A stretch of DNA of 63,749 nucleotides from an uncultured Collinsella sp. (GTDB lineage: Bacteria; Actinomycetota; Coriobacteriia; Coriobacteriales; Coriobacteriaceae), in NCBI GenBank assembly GCA_900550355.1, contig URRT01000001.1, positions 1 to 63,749 of the forward strand, read 5' to 3'. Shown piece by piece: positions 31,835-40,302 of this stretch (position 1 is its first letter; each line of letters starts with the position of its first letter). The translations under genes and the position numbers were made by a program. The notes beneath the pieces were generated by a model that made no database searches, was not told the origin of the DNA, and worked only from the letters and a program-made list of their open reading frames with translations.

Positions 31835-34156
31835 ATGCCTAAAACGCTTTTAGTATTTCCCCCAGGATGGAGTCCAGTGGGGCCGTATCTTGCCTTGCCT
31901 GTTTTGAAGTCATATCTTCAAGAGGTTGAACAATATAAAGTTGACATCGTTGACTTAAACGTGGAATTTTACGATGACCTCCTATCTTTTAGACATGTCG
32001 AAGAGTGCTGTAAAAGGTATCGGGAATCAAAGGATTCGTTTAGTTCGAATGTTCAATTAACAATCGAGTTGATACAAAAGTCAGCACTTAATGTTGACGA
32101 GGCAAAAGATATTTTCAGATCGAAGAGATACTTTAATCTAAAAGAAAGACAATATGCTGAAAACATTTTTAGAAATGCACTCTATATCATAAATCACGTC
32201 TCATATGGAGTTAAATACACGTTCAACTCCATAGATCTGCCCTATGATTATTATTCGACACCAGAAATAATGAAATCGCTTGCGGATACCTTGCATAATC
32301 CGTTTATTTCCTTCTATGAAACTGCCTTTCTTAAGCGTATTCAGAGGGAAAAAATCGAGTTTATTGGGATTTCGGTGAGCGGCTGTTTCCAATTGATTTC
32401 TGCAGTTACGTTAGCGAAACTGATTAAAGAAGAATGTCCATCTGTTAAACACGTCTCATTGGGCGGCAATTACATTACTCGTTTAGCAGATGACTGCATG
32501 AAAGAATGGCATCCCTTTTTTGAATACATTGATTCGATAATGATGTATGACGGCGAAGAGCCGCTTGCACGTCTTCTTGAGGCTCTTGACTCTGGTGATG
32601 ACAATCTCGACTGTGTTCCAAACCTTTGCCATGCTAAAGGTGGGAAGATATATAAAAACCATCGGATTGAGCAAACATTTATCAACGATACGGTTCCCGA
32701 TTTCGATGGCTTCGCCCTTTCTAAATACTTCATGCCTGAGTTAATATTGCCGGTTTATTCCTCTAGGCAGTGTTTTAATCATTGCGCCTTCTGCACCATT
32801 CCCGGTGCTACCGGTGGTTGTTACCGAAAGATGCCTATATCGAGAGTATTTGAAATAATGTGTCGGTTAAATGAAAAATACGGCACGAGAGTTTTCTCTT
32901 TTGTGGATGAAACATTCGAAGGCAAAAGAATGGAGCAACTCGCGGATGAAATAAACGCATCGGGAAAAACGTTTTTCTGGCATGGAGAAACGAGGTTCTC
33001 TCCAACCCTAAGTACAGACGTTTTCAACAAGATATACCAAAGTGGATGTAGGCAGATTCAGTTTGGCCTCGAGTCATACAACCAAAGAGTTCTTGATCTA
33101 ATGAAGAAGAACACGAGAGTTGATTGGATTGATCGCAATATCCATGATTGTCTCAATGCGGGTATTCCTGTTCATCTATTCTTTATGATTGGCTTTCCGA
33201 CCGAAACTAAAGAAGAGGCTCTGAACACCTTAGCTTATACAGAGAATGTTTTGAATTATTCAAAACAGGTATGTGGTGTTCCATATTCCACGAGAGGATT
33301 TACGAATTTTGGTCTCGTTATGGGGTCGGATGTTTGGAATCATCCCGATAAGTATGGTGTCTCTGTAATGCCGAAGTCCCAATATGAGGATTTGCGCCTC
33401 GAAGTGGATTATGTTTCAGGCACTGGTTTAACTTTAAATGAAGCAAAATCCTTATCTGATGAGCATCATATTGATTTTTATATGCAAGAGGTCATAAACG
33501 GTAGCGACACAATTGACTTGCCCCAGCGGCTTCATATTTCAGAGGTGACCTGGATCCTAGATTCTATTCACGCTGTCAGGTATAAGGGACATTTGACCAA
33601 AGTAAAGCGACGGCTAACTAGTCTAAATCCAGCTGATCGAATCTGGCTGGATTCCAAGACCTCTGTCGTGCTCGTTGAGCCATTTGCCTACTTCTATAAT
33701 TCTGAATACCATCATGTCTATGCTGTTTCCCAGTTGGTATACCTTAAGTTGGCCCGTTTATTGGAGGCCGATTGTAGCATTTCTCTTATCCTTGATCAGG
33801 GCGACCTCGAGCTGACAAGGACGATAGAAGAACTGTTGCATTATGGATTGCTGAATACAAATATCGATGCCGATTATGTAATGCACGATAATGGTTTTCA
33901 ATTGGTTAAAAGTTCGTTTGTGAAAGAAGTCGGACGCTCAAAAGAGGGGTTAAGAGTACTGCTGAGTTGTGCCACCCATAGAATGTGTGCGGTTAATGAT
34001 TTTTCGTTCGCTTTGCTTTCGTTGTTTGAAAAGCCGATTACTAAGAACGAGGTGCGCGACATTTTGAAAAAAGAGGGACTATCGGCAAACGAGGAGCAAT
34101 TAAACAAGTTGGTTGATAATTGCATGAAAGCAGATATACTACAGTTGATTAGATAG
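31835..34156 (+). CDS. B12-binding-type radical SAM enzyme with PqqD-like C-terminal modules
   Basis: A 773-residue enzyme. Residues 1-260 follow the cobalamin-binding-type Rossmann domain seen in this class (MPKTLLVFPPGWSPVGPYLALPVL; VSLGGNYITR), although no clear DxHxxG cobalamin motif is seen. The radical SAM core at 305-520 carries CFNHCAFC (Cys313, Cys317, Cys320), FVDETFEG and FGLESYNQRVLDLMKK. Residues 600-690 and 700-773 resemble winged-helix PqqD/RRE peptide-recognition modules (VYLKLARLLEADCSI...TIEELLHYGLL; LLSLFEKPITKNEVRDIL). It is followed after 13 bases by a 36-codon gene behind AGAGGAGG. The likely role is radical modification of that peptide. AT-rich composition suggests transfer. 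Confidence 0.85.
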   Translation: MPKTLLVFPPGWSPVGPYLALPVLKSYLQEVEQYKVDIVDLNVEFYDDLLSFRHVEECCKRYRESKDSFSSNVQLTIELIQKSALNVDEAKDIFRSKRYFNLKERQYAENIFRNALYIINHVSYGVKYTFNSIDLPYDYYSTPEIMKSLADTLHNPFISFYETAFLKRIQREKIEFIGISVSGCFQLISAVTLAKLIKEECPSVKHVSLGGNYITRLADDCMKEWHPFFEYIDSIMMYDGEEPLARLLEALDSGDDNLDCVPNLCHAKGGKIYKNHRIEQTFINDTVPDFDGFALSKYFMPELILPVYSSRQCFNHCAFCTIPGATGGCYRKMPISRVFEIMCRLNEKYGTRVFSFVDETFEGKRMEQLADEINASGKTFFWHGETRFSPTLSTDVFNKIYQSGCRQIQFGLESYNQRVLDLMKKNTRVDWIDRNIHDCLNAGIPVHLFFMIGFPTETKEEALNTLAYTENVLNYSKQVCGVPYSTRGFTNFGLVMGSDVWNHPDKYGVSVMPKSQYEDLRLEVDYVSGTGLTLNEAKSLSDEHHIDFYMQEVINGSDTIDLPQRLHISEVTWILDSIHAVRYKGHLTKVKRRLTSLNPADRIWLDSKTSVVLVEPFAYFYNSEYHHVYAVSQLVYLKLARLLEADCSISLILDQGDLELTRTIEELLHYGLLNTNIDADYVMHDNGFQLVKSSFVKEVGRSKEGLRVLLSCATHRMCAVNDFSFALLSLFEKPITKNEVRDILKKEGLSANEEQLNKLVDNCMKADILQLIR

Positions 34157-34169
34157 AGGAGGTTTCTGC

Positions 34170-34280
34170 ATGGACGTTATTAACAAAGATCTCTTGGAGC
34201 AACTGAAAGAGTTTCAGGAAGAGGGCGTCGTGGTAGAAGTGTTCGACTTTGAGGACTACATGGATAAATTCTGCCATTAG
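34170..34280 (+). CDS. putative RiPP precursor peptide, 36 aa
   Basis: A short gene with an excellent AGAGGAGG eight bases before ATG. The product starts MDVINKDLLEQLKEFQEEG, an amphipathic acidic helix suited to leader recognition, continues VVVEVFDFEDYMDKF and ends in Cys35-His36. Twelve of 36 residues are Asp or Glu. It follows the radical SAM gene by 13 bases and is the last gene before the operon terminator, the standard position for a precursor. The core cannot be defined: Cys35, His36, Phe34, Tyr30 and the VVV segment are candidates. No GG leader-cleavage site is seen. Confidence 0.7.
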   Translation: MDVINKDLLEQLKEFQEEGVVVEVFDFEDYMDKFCH

Positions 34281-34304
34281 TTTCGGAATTTACTCGCCTC
34301 GCTT

Positions 34305-34338
34305 AAAGGAGAAGTCGATTATCGATTTCTCCTTTTTT
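34305..34338 (+). terminator. terminator of the radical SAM/peptide operon
   Basis: AAAGGAGAAGTCGA and TCGATTTCTCCTTT pair (with a G-U pair) around a short loop and run into TTTTTT. A second stem, CCTCTCAG/CTGGGAGG (34382-34401), lies between this and nadE without a T-tract. Confidence 0.8.
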
Positions 34339-34468
34339 AATTAAAGATATTATTGAAATACATGCTCCTAGCACAGGTTGGCCTCTCAGTAAACTGGGAG
34401 GTTGCTTTGGCTAGTTAGAGATATGTGAACGTCCGTTAGACTGAATCTCAGGGTAGAAGGGGCCTCCA

Positions 34469-36469
34469 GTGTCCAGATCAACTAGGCAATGCTGCGTTTC
34501 GGCTAATAAGAACGATGGCTTTTTGCGTGTGGCGGCGGCGTCGCCACAGATTCGCGTGGCCGATGTCGAGGGCAATGCCGAGGTTGCGCTGGCGGCTGTT
34601 CGCGAGGCTACCGAGCGCGGCGTTCGCGCGCTGGTGCTGCCCGAGCTCAACTTGTGCGGCTATACCGCGGCCGATCTGTTCCATAACCGCACACTGCTGC
34701 ATGCCTGCGAGGCTGCTCTGGTGCATATCCTCGATGAAACCCGTGAGCTGCCGATCGTCTTTACCATCGGTCTTCCCGTTGCGGTTGCCGAGAATATCTA
34801 CAACTGTGCCGCCGTGTGCTGCGCGGGCGAGCTTTTGGGCCTCACGGCCAAGAAGTATCTGCCTAACTATGGCGAGTTCTATGAGCGTCGTTGGTTTGCT
34901 CCGGCGCCCGCAGATCCCGTGTGGGTCGAGTTTGCCGGTCAGGGTCCGGTTCCGTTGGGTTCGGAGCTTGTCTACCGCTGCTGTGACGAGGGTGCCGAGG
35001 ATATGGTGCTGGGCGTTGAGGTCTGCGAGGATCTGTGGGTGCCGGCGCCCCCTTCGACCGAGATGGCGCTTGCCGGTGCGACGGTGATTCTCAACCCGTC
35101 GGCTTCTGACGAAATCATCGGTAAGGCAGATTACCGCCGCAGCCTTATCTCTAATCAAAGCGCGCGCCTGTACTGTGCCTATGCCTATGCGGACGCGAGC
35201 GAGGGCGAGTCCACGACCGATATGGTCTTTGCGGGCGAGAACCTCGTCTACGAAAACGGCTCTAAGCTGGCGGCGACGAAGCTCCTTACCTGCGATATGG
35301 CGGTTGCCCATGTTGTCCTCGACCGTCTGGTTGCCGAGCGCCGTCGCTCGACGACGTGGACGCGCGCGGACGATGCGCCGGAGGCCACAACCGTTGAATT
35401 TTCGTTTGAGGGCGTGCTGGCAGACGAGCCTGTCCTGCGCGATGCACTCGACATTTACCGTGTCTTCCCCCGCGCGCCCTTTGTGCCGGCCGACCACGGT
35501 GATCTGGCCGAGCGCTGCGAGACTATTCTCAATCTGCAGACTGCTGGCCTCAAGACCCGCCTTGCCCATACGGGTACCAAGGCTGCAGCCATCGGCCTTT
35601 CGGGTGGCTTGGACTCCACGCTGGCGCTGCTTGTGACCGTGCGTGCCTTCGATGCGCTGGGGCTGCCGCGCACGGGTATCACGGCGGTCTCCATGCCAGG
35701 TTTTGGCACGACGCATCGCACCAAGTCCAATGCCGAGTCGCTTGCCCGCGACCTGGGCGTGAGTTTCCGTGAGGTTTCGATCCACGCGGCCGTGGAGCAG
35801 CACTTCAAGGACATTGAGCACGATCCGACCGTGCAGGACGTGACCTACGAGAACGGCCAGGCGCGCGAGCGTACGCAGATTCTGATGGATCTGGCCAACC
35901 AGACTGGCGGTTTTGTCATCGGCACGGGCGACCTGTCGGAGCTGGCGCTCGGCTGGGCTACGTACAACGGTGACCACATGAGCATGTACGCCGTCAACGC
36001 GAGCGTGCCCAAGACGCTTGTGCGCCATCTGGTGCGCTATGCGGCCGATGTCTTTGGCGGGCGCATTGCCGAGGTTTTGCTCGATATCCTCGACACGCCG
36101 GTGTCCCCCGAGCTTCTGCCGCCCACGGGCGACGGCGAGATTGCGCAGAAGACTGAGGATTTGGTGGGCCCGTACGAGCTGCACGACTACTTCCTCTACT
36201 ACCTGCTGCGTTTTGGCTTTGAGCCGGGCAAGATCTACCGTATGGCGCTCAAGAGCTTCGAGGGCGTTTACGACGCCAAGACCGTCCACACGTGGCTGCG
36301 TACGTTCTACCGTCGCTTCTTTGCCCAGCAGTTTAAGCGCAGCTGCCTGCCCGATGGTCCCAAGGTGGGCTCGGTGACGCTCAGCCCGCGCGGCGATTGG
36401 CGCATGCCAAGTGACGCCAGCTCGCGACTGTGGCTTGCGCAGATCGACGCGCTTAATGCAATTGACTAA
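34469..36469 (+). CDS. nadE: glutamine-dependent NAD+ synthetase
   Basis: A 666-residue bifunctional enzyme completing NAD synthesis. The N-terminal nitrilase-type glutaminase has the triad regions LPELNLCGY (Glu), KKYLPNYGEFYE (Lys) and GVEVCEDLW (Cys); the C-terminal ATP-pyrophosphatase has GLSGGLDSTLALL (P-loop), TGDLSELALGWATYNGDHMSMYAVN blocks and KSFEGVYD. Length fits the large actinobacterial/clostridial form. The GTG at 34469 has AGAAGGGG seven bases upstream. GC-rich composition resumes here, marking the end of the acquired region. Confidence 0.95.
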   Translation: MSRSTRQCCVSANKNDGFLRVAAASPQIRVADVEGNAEVALAAVREATERGVRALVLPELNLCGYTAADLFHNRTLLHACEAALVHILDETRELPIVFTIGLPVAVAENIYNCAAVCCAGELLGLTAKKYLPNYGEFYERRWFAPAPADPVWVEFAGQGPVPLGSELVYRCCDEGAEDMVLGVEVCEDLWVPAPPSTEMALAGATVILNPSASDEIIGKADYRRSLISNQSARLYCAYAYADASEGESTTDMVFAGENLVYENGSKLAATKLLTCDMAVAHVVLDRLVAERRRSTTWTRADDAPEATTVEFSFEGVLADEPVLRDALDIYRVFPRAPFVPADHGDLAERCETILNLQTAGLKTRLAHTGTKAAAIGLSGGLDSTLALLVTVRAFDALGLPRTGITAVSMPGFGTTHRTKSNAESLARDLGVSFREVSIHAAVEQHFKDIEHDPTVQDVTYENGQARERTQILMDLANQTGGFVIGTGDLSELALGWATYNGDHMSMYAVNASVPKTLVRHLVRYAADVFGGRIAEVLLDILDTPVSPELLPPTGDGEIAQKTEDLVGPYELHDYFLYYLLRFGFEPGKIYRMALKSFEGVYDAKTVHTWLRTFYRRFFAQQFKRSCLPDGPKVGSVTLSPRGDWRMPSDASSRLWLAQIDALNAID

Positions 36470-36537
36470 GGTTGGCCAAATTGAACCAATACGGGGGTTG
36501 CAAGCGTTACACTTTTGCAATCTGATGGCCCGTATCG

Positions 36538-36570
36538 CGCGGCGCTCTTGTCGGAGCGCCGCGTTTTTTA
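36538..36570 (+). terminator. Rho-independent terminator of nadE
   Basis: CGCGGCGCTC (36538-36547) pairs perfectly with GAGCGCCGCG (36554-36563), followed by TTTTTT; it lies 18 bases before the aminotransferase start. Confidence 0.85.
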
Positions 36571-36587
36571 TATCGAAAGGTGGCACC

Positions 36588-37751
36588 ATGCAGGCATCGC
36601 AGCGTCTCGACCGCTTTGGCGCGGAGGTTTTCGCCTCGCTCAACAACAAGCTTCTCGCACTGAAGGCTCAGGGCAAGACCATTTACAACATGAGCGTGGG
36701 CACGCCCGACTTTAAGCCGTACGACCACGTGGTCGAGGCACTCACACAAGCAGCCCAAGATCCTGAGATGTGGAAGTATGCCCTGCGCGACCTGCCCGAA
36801 CTCAAGCAAGCCGTGTGCGATTACTATGAGCGTCGCTTTGGCGTTTCGGGCATTACGCCGTCCATGGTGCAGTCGTGCAACGGCACGCAGGAGGGTGTGG
36901 GCCATTTGGGCCTGGCCCTGCTCGACCCGGGTGACACCATTCTGGTTCCCGATCCGTGCTACCCGGTCTTCGAGGCGGGCGCCAAAATCGCCGATGCCAA
37001 ACTCGAGTACTATCCGTTGGTTGCCGAGCACAATTACCTGCCCTATGTGGCGGGTATCGACCCCGAAGTTGCCGATCGTGCCAAGTATATGATCGTGTCG
37101 CTGCCCGCCAACCCGGTGGGCTCGGTGGGCACGCCCGAGATCTACGAGGAGATCATCGCTTTCGCCCGCGAGCACGACCTGCTGATCGTCCATGACAACG
37201 CATACTCCGACATCGTGTTCGACGGCGAGCCGTGCGGCAGCTTCTTGCAGTATCCCGGTGCGCTCGAGGTGGGCGTGGAGTTCTTCTCGCTCTCCAAGTC
37301 GTTTAATGTCACCGGTGCCCGCATTGGCTTTTTGGTCGGTCGCGAGGATGTGGTCTCGGCCTTTGCCAAGCTGCGCGGCCAGATCGACTTCGGTATGTTC
37401 TTCCCGATCCAGAAGGCCGCCATCGCCTGCCTGAACGGTCCGCGCGATGAAGTCGAGGCGCAGCGTCTGAAGTACCAGGAGCGCCGCGACGCCCTGTGCG
37501 ACGGTCTTGAGGACCTGGGCTGGGAGCGTCCCAACGCGCATGGCTCTATGTTTGTGTGGGCCAAGCTTCCCGGTGGTCGCACCGATTCCATGGCGTTTTG
37601 CGAGGAGCTCATGGAGAAGGCCGGCGTTGTGGTGACGCCGGGCGCGAGCTTTGGTCCTTCGGGCGAGGGGCACGTGCGCATGGCGCTGGTTCTGCCACCC
37701 GATCAGATTGCTTTGGCTGTCGAGGCCATTCGCGAGGCGGGCCTGTATTAG
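36588..37751 (+). CDS. class I/II aminotransferase, N-acetyl-DAP or LL-DAP type candidate
   Basis: A 387-residue fold-type I PLP enzyme. NMSVGTPDFKPYDHVVEAL opens the substrate-binding region, DPCYPVFEAGAKIADAKLEYYPL and the LPANPVGSV motif are typical of the DapL/PatA group, and the PLP lysine lies in SLSKSFNVTGARIGF. AAAGGTGGCACC precedes ATG 36588. The neighbouring lysine operon has an acetyl-type dapH and a divergent M20 deacetylase but no aminotransferase; this gene, 5 kb away, is a good candidate for N-acetyl-LL-DAP aminotransferase. A general aromatic or alanine aminotransferase role remains possible. Confidence 0.8.
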   Translation: MQASQRLDRFGAEVFASLNNKLLALKAQGKTIYNMSVGTPDFKPYDHVVEALTQAAQDPEMWKYALRDLPELKQAVCDYYERRFGVSGITPSMVQSCNGTQEGVGHLGLALLDPGDTILVPDPCYPVFEAGAKIADAKLEYYPLVAEHNYLPYVAGIDPEVADRAKYMIVSLPANPVGSVGTPEIYEEIIAFAREHDLLIVHDNAYSDIVFDGEPCGSFLQYPGALEVGVEFFSLSKSFNVTGARIGFLVGREDVVSAFAKLRGQIDFGMFFPIQKAAIACLNGPRDEVEAQRLKYQERRDALCDGLEDLGWERPNAHGSMFVWAKLPGGRTDSMAFCEELMEKAGVVVTPGASFGPSGEGHVRMALVLPPDQIALAVEAIREAGLY

Positions 37752-37952
37752 AAAGCTATTTCGCCTCGTCAATAGCTCGAAACCGATTTCGTGCAGTTAT
37801 TTTACGAATCCTGCAAACAATTTCGGTAAACGGTCGATTTTTGGCTGCGAATAGGAGCATAATCAAAGTCCCGATTGGATGTATTGGGATTACGGCAAGC
37901 CGCTCGGGTCGTTCCCGGGCGGCTTGTTTGTGGAGTGAGATGGGAGTTTCTT

Positions 37953-38903
37953 ATGGTTAACGAGAAGAAGGTCGCTATTGTCGGCTGCGGTTTCGTCGGT
38001 TCGTCTTCGGCGTTCGCGCTGATGCAGAGCGGTCTGTTCTCCGAGATGGTCCTCATCGACGTGGACAAGAACCGCGCCGAGGGCGAGGCCCTGGATATCG
38101 CGCACGGCATGACGTTTGCCGAGCCGATGAAGATCTACGCCGGCGATTATTCCGATGTCGCCGACGCCGCCATGATCGTCGTCACCGCTGGCGCTGCCCA
38201 GAAGCCCGGTGAGACCCGCCTGGACCTGGTCAACAAGAACGTCAACATCTTTAAGTCCATTATCCCCGAGATTAAGAAGTCTGGCTTTGACGGCATTCTG
38301 CTCATCGTCTCCAACCCGGTCGATGTTCTGACTTATGCCGCCATCAAGATGTCCGGCTTGCCCGAGGGTCATGTCATCGGCTCCGGCACCGTACTCGACA
38401 CCGGCCGTCTGCAGCAGATGCTTGGCGCCCACGTCGAGGTTGACCCGCGCGACGTTCAGGCCTACGTCATGGGTGAGCACGGCGACTCCGAGTTTGTCGC
38501 TTGGTCCAGCGCTCAGGTTGCCGGCGTGCCACTGAACACCTTCTGCGAGCTTCACGGCCATCTGGAGCATGAGGCTGCTGAGAAGCGTATCGCCGAGGAC
38601 GTCAAGAACTCCGCCTACACCATCATCGAGAAGAAGCACGCCACCTACTATGGCGTCGCCATGGCCGTCAAGCGCATCTGCACCGCCGTCATGCGCGATG
38701 AGCAGACCGTTCTGCCCGTCTCCTCGCTCATGGTGGGCGAGTATGGCCTGTCCGATCTCGCCATCTCTATGCCGACCGTCGTTGGCCGCGACGGCGTTGT
38801 CTGCCGCGTCCCCGTGCCGCTGGACGATGACGAGCAGCATGAGCTCACCGCCTCCGCCAAGGCCCTCAAGGACATCATCGACAGCGTCGACTTTTCCTGC
38901 TAA
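37953..38903 (+). CDS. ldh: L-lactate dehydrogenase
   Basis: A 316-residue NAD-dependent 2-hydroxyacid dehydrogenase. The nucleotide-binding loop is IVGCGFVGSS; the specificity loop reads AAQKPGETRLDLV, with the Gln that favours lactate over malate; Arg in LDLVNKN-N and the active-site His in GEHGDSEF complete the site. It regenerates NAD+ during fermentation. ATG 37953 follows GATGGGAGTTTCTT. Codon bias is strong, as in pgi, so expression is probably high. It has its own terminator. Confidence 0.92.
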   Translation: MVNEKKVAIVGCGFVGSSSAFALMQSGLFSEMVLIDVDKNRAEGEALDIAHGMTFAEPMKIYAGDYSDVADAAMIVVTAGAAQKPGETRLDLVNKNVNIFKSIIPEIKKSGFDGILLIVSNPVDVLTYAAIKMSGLPEGHVIGSGTVLDTGRLQQMLGAHVEVDPRDVQAYVMGEHGDSEFVAWSSAQVAGVPLNTFCELHGHLEHEAAEKRIAEDVKNSAYTIIEKKHATYYGVAMAVKRICTAVMRDEQTVLPVSSLMVGEYGLSDLAISMPTVVGRDGVVCRVPVPLDDDEQHELTASAKALKDIIDSVDFSC

Positions 38904-38936
38904 ATCGAGCTCGCTAGAGCGAAAAGCTACAATGAA

Positions 38937-38971
38937 GGCGTCCGGGTCAACGCGGCCCGGGCGCCTTTTTG
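38937..38971 (+). terminator. Rho-independent terminator of ldh
   Basis: GGCGTCCGGG pairs with CCCGGGCGCC (one G-U pair) and is followed by TTTTTGG. Confidence 0.85.
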
Positions 38972-39000
38972 GTGCGAGGGGGTCAGGTTACTTTGCACCA
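38971..39000. repeat. left member of an inverted repeat pair around the DUF2974 gene
   Basis: GGGGTCAGGTTACTTTGCACCA here is matched in opposite orientation at 40195-40217 (one or two mismatches in 22). Each copy can also fold locally through GGTGC/GCACC ends. The pair brackets the gene between. Confidence 0.65.
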
Positions 39001-39030
39001 CCCCAATGCACCATAGTTGATGGGAGGGCC

Positions 39031-40191
39031 ATGTCGGATTCGCCTAATTTTTTGACCTATGCCCAGACGGCGTTTGATCCGTTTGAGGAACGGCCGTTCT
39101 GCGCGGTGGATAGCCTGGTCTTTGCGTGGTTGTCCTATTTGCGTTTGCCGGGTGATATGGCGGAGCTGACGAACTGGCAGGGCCTAGACGTACGCGAGCT
39201 GCTGCGCGCCGAGTGCTACCAAGACATGATTGGCGACCTGTGGGATCCGGAGGGGAGCCGTGCCCTGTTGGAGGCTGTGGCAGCAAGCCCTCGCTACCGT
39301 GGCGTTCGTGTTTGCGGCTATCGTAGCGTGAGTGATGCCGAGACAACGGAGCAGTTTGCGGCCATGACGTTCCGATTTCCGGCGGGGTTTAGCTATCTTG
39401 CCTTCCGGGGGACCGACAGCACGATTGTGGGCTGGAAAGAGGACTTTAACATGGCGTTCCGGTGTCCTGTGCCGGCCCAGGAATCCGCGGCGCGTTATGT
39501 AGACGAGGCGGCGGATGCGATTGACGGGCCGCTTTTGTGCGGAGGTCATTCCAAGGGTGGAAACCTTGCGGTGTACGGTGCGGCGATGTGCCCCGATGTC
39601 GCCCGTGAGCGAATCGAACGGGCGTATTCCCATGATGGTCCGGGCTTCGTCGAGGAGTTTCTGAGCGGCAACGCCTTCGCCGACCTATCCGGTCGAATCG
39701 ACAAGACGCTACCTCGGTCGTCAATCTTTGGCATGATGTTCGAGACACAGGAGGACTATGCCATCGTTGAGAGCACCGAGTTCAGCCTGCTTCAGCATAA
39801 TCCCTTTAGCTGGGTGGTTGATGGTCGCGACTTCGTGTACTGTGAGCGCCTGTCCGCCGGTGCTCGATACGTTGATGGCTCCATTCGCGAGATGCTGCTT
39901 GCGGTGTCGCCTAGCGAGCGCGAGCGTTTTGTAGATGCGTTGTTCTCCGTGCTTGAGGCTACGGGTGCTGAGCGGTTTGCGGATATCGCTGGGAATCTGC
40001 GCGAGAGCCTGCCCGTGATGCTCCAGGCTGCGCAAGGCTTTGACAAGGATACGCGACGCTTTGTCTCGCAGACCATCGCGGCAATCCTAAAATGTGCGCT
40101 TCTGCCCAAACGTCCCCAGATCGACATGCCCGCTGCCGGCAAGAGCTTGGCAGAACAGCTCGAGGCTTGGCAGTCCGAGCTCCTGCGCTAG
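39031..40191 (+). CDS. DUF2974 alpha/beta-hydrolase-like protein
   Basis: A 386-residue cytoplasmic protein with the lipase-like nucleophile elbow GHSKGGN (around residue 170) and a preceding YLAFRGTDSTIVGWKEDFNM, both diagnostic of DUF2974 (Mbeg1-like). The C-terminal 100 residues are helical. Substrate is unknown; lipase or acyl-esterase activity is suggested only by the fold. ATG follows GATGGGAGGGCC. An inverted repeat pair flanks the gene, so it may be a module that has moved as a unit. Confidence 0.85.
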   Translation: MSDSPNFLTYAQTAFDPFEERPFCAVDSLVFAWLSYLRLPGDMAELTNWQGLDVRELLRAECYQDMIGDLWDPEGSRALLEAVAASPRYRGVRVCGYRSVSDAETTEQFAAMTFRFPAGFSYLAFRGTDSTIVGWKEDFNMAFRCPVPAQESAARYVDEAADAIDGPLLCGGHSKGGNLAVYGAAMCPDVARERIERAYSHDGPGFVEEFLSGNAFADLSGRIDKTLPRSSIFGMMFETQEDYAIVESTEFSLLQHNPFSWVVDGRDFVYCERLSAGARYVDGSIREMLLAVSPSERERFVDALFSVLEATGAERFADIAGNLRESLPVMLQAAQGFDKDTRRFVSQTIAAILKCALLPKRPQIDMPAAGKSLAEQLEAWQSELLR

Positions 40192-40194
40192 CCA

Positions 40195-40227
40195 TTGGTG
40201 CAAAGCAACCTGTCCCCGATGCACCAA
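40195..40227. repeat. right member of the inverted repeat pair
   Basis: TTGGTGCA and TGCACCAA (40195-40202, 40220-40227) form a hairpin around AAGCAACCTGTCCCC; in reverse complement it matches the left member at 38978-39000. Confidence 0.65.
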
Positions 40228-40302
40228 TCTTCGATACGCTTGGGGTAGGCTCGACCGCTATACTGGTTCGTGCTCAATTCGATCTAGAACGGAATGCCGT
40301 AT

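Noticed and set aside
34340..34468. tRNA gene or NAD riboswitch before nadE
   Set aside because: The hairpin at 34382-34401 is too small, and no cloverleaf or known NAD-riboswitch core could be drawn.
34478..36649. 723-codon minus-strand frame opposite nadE
   Set aside because: Arg/His/Gln-rich shadow of a well-identified gene; no ribosome binding site or domain.
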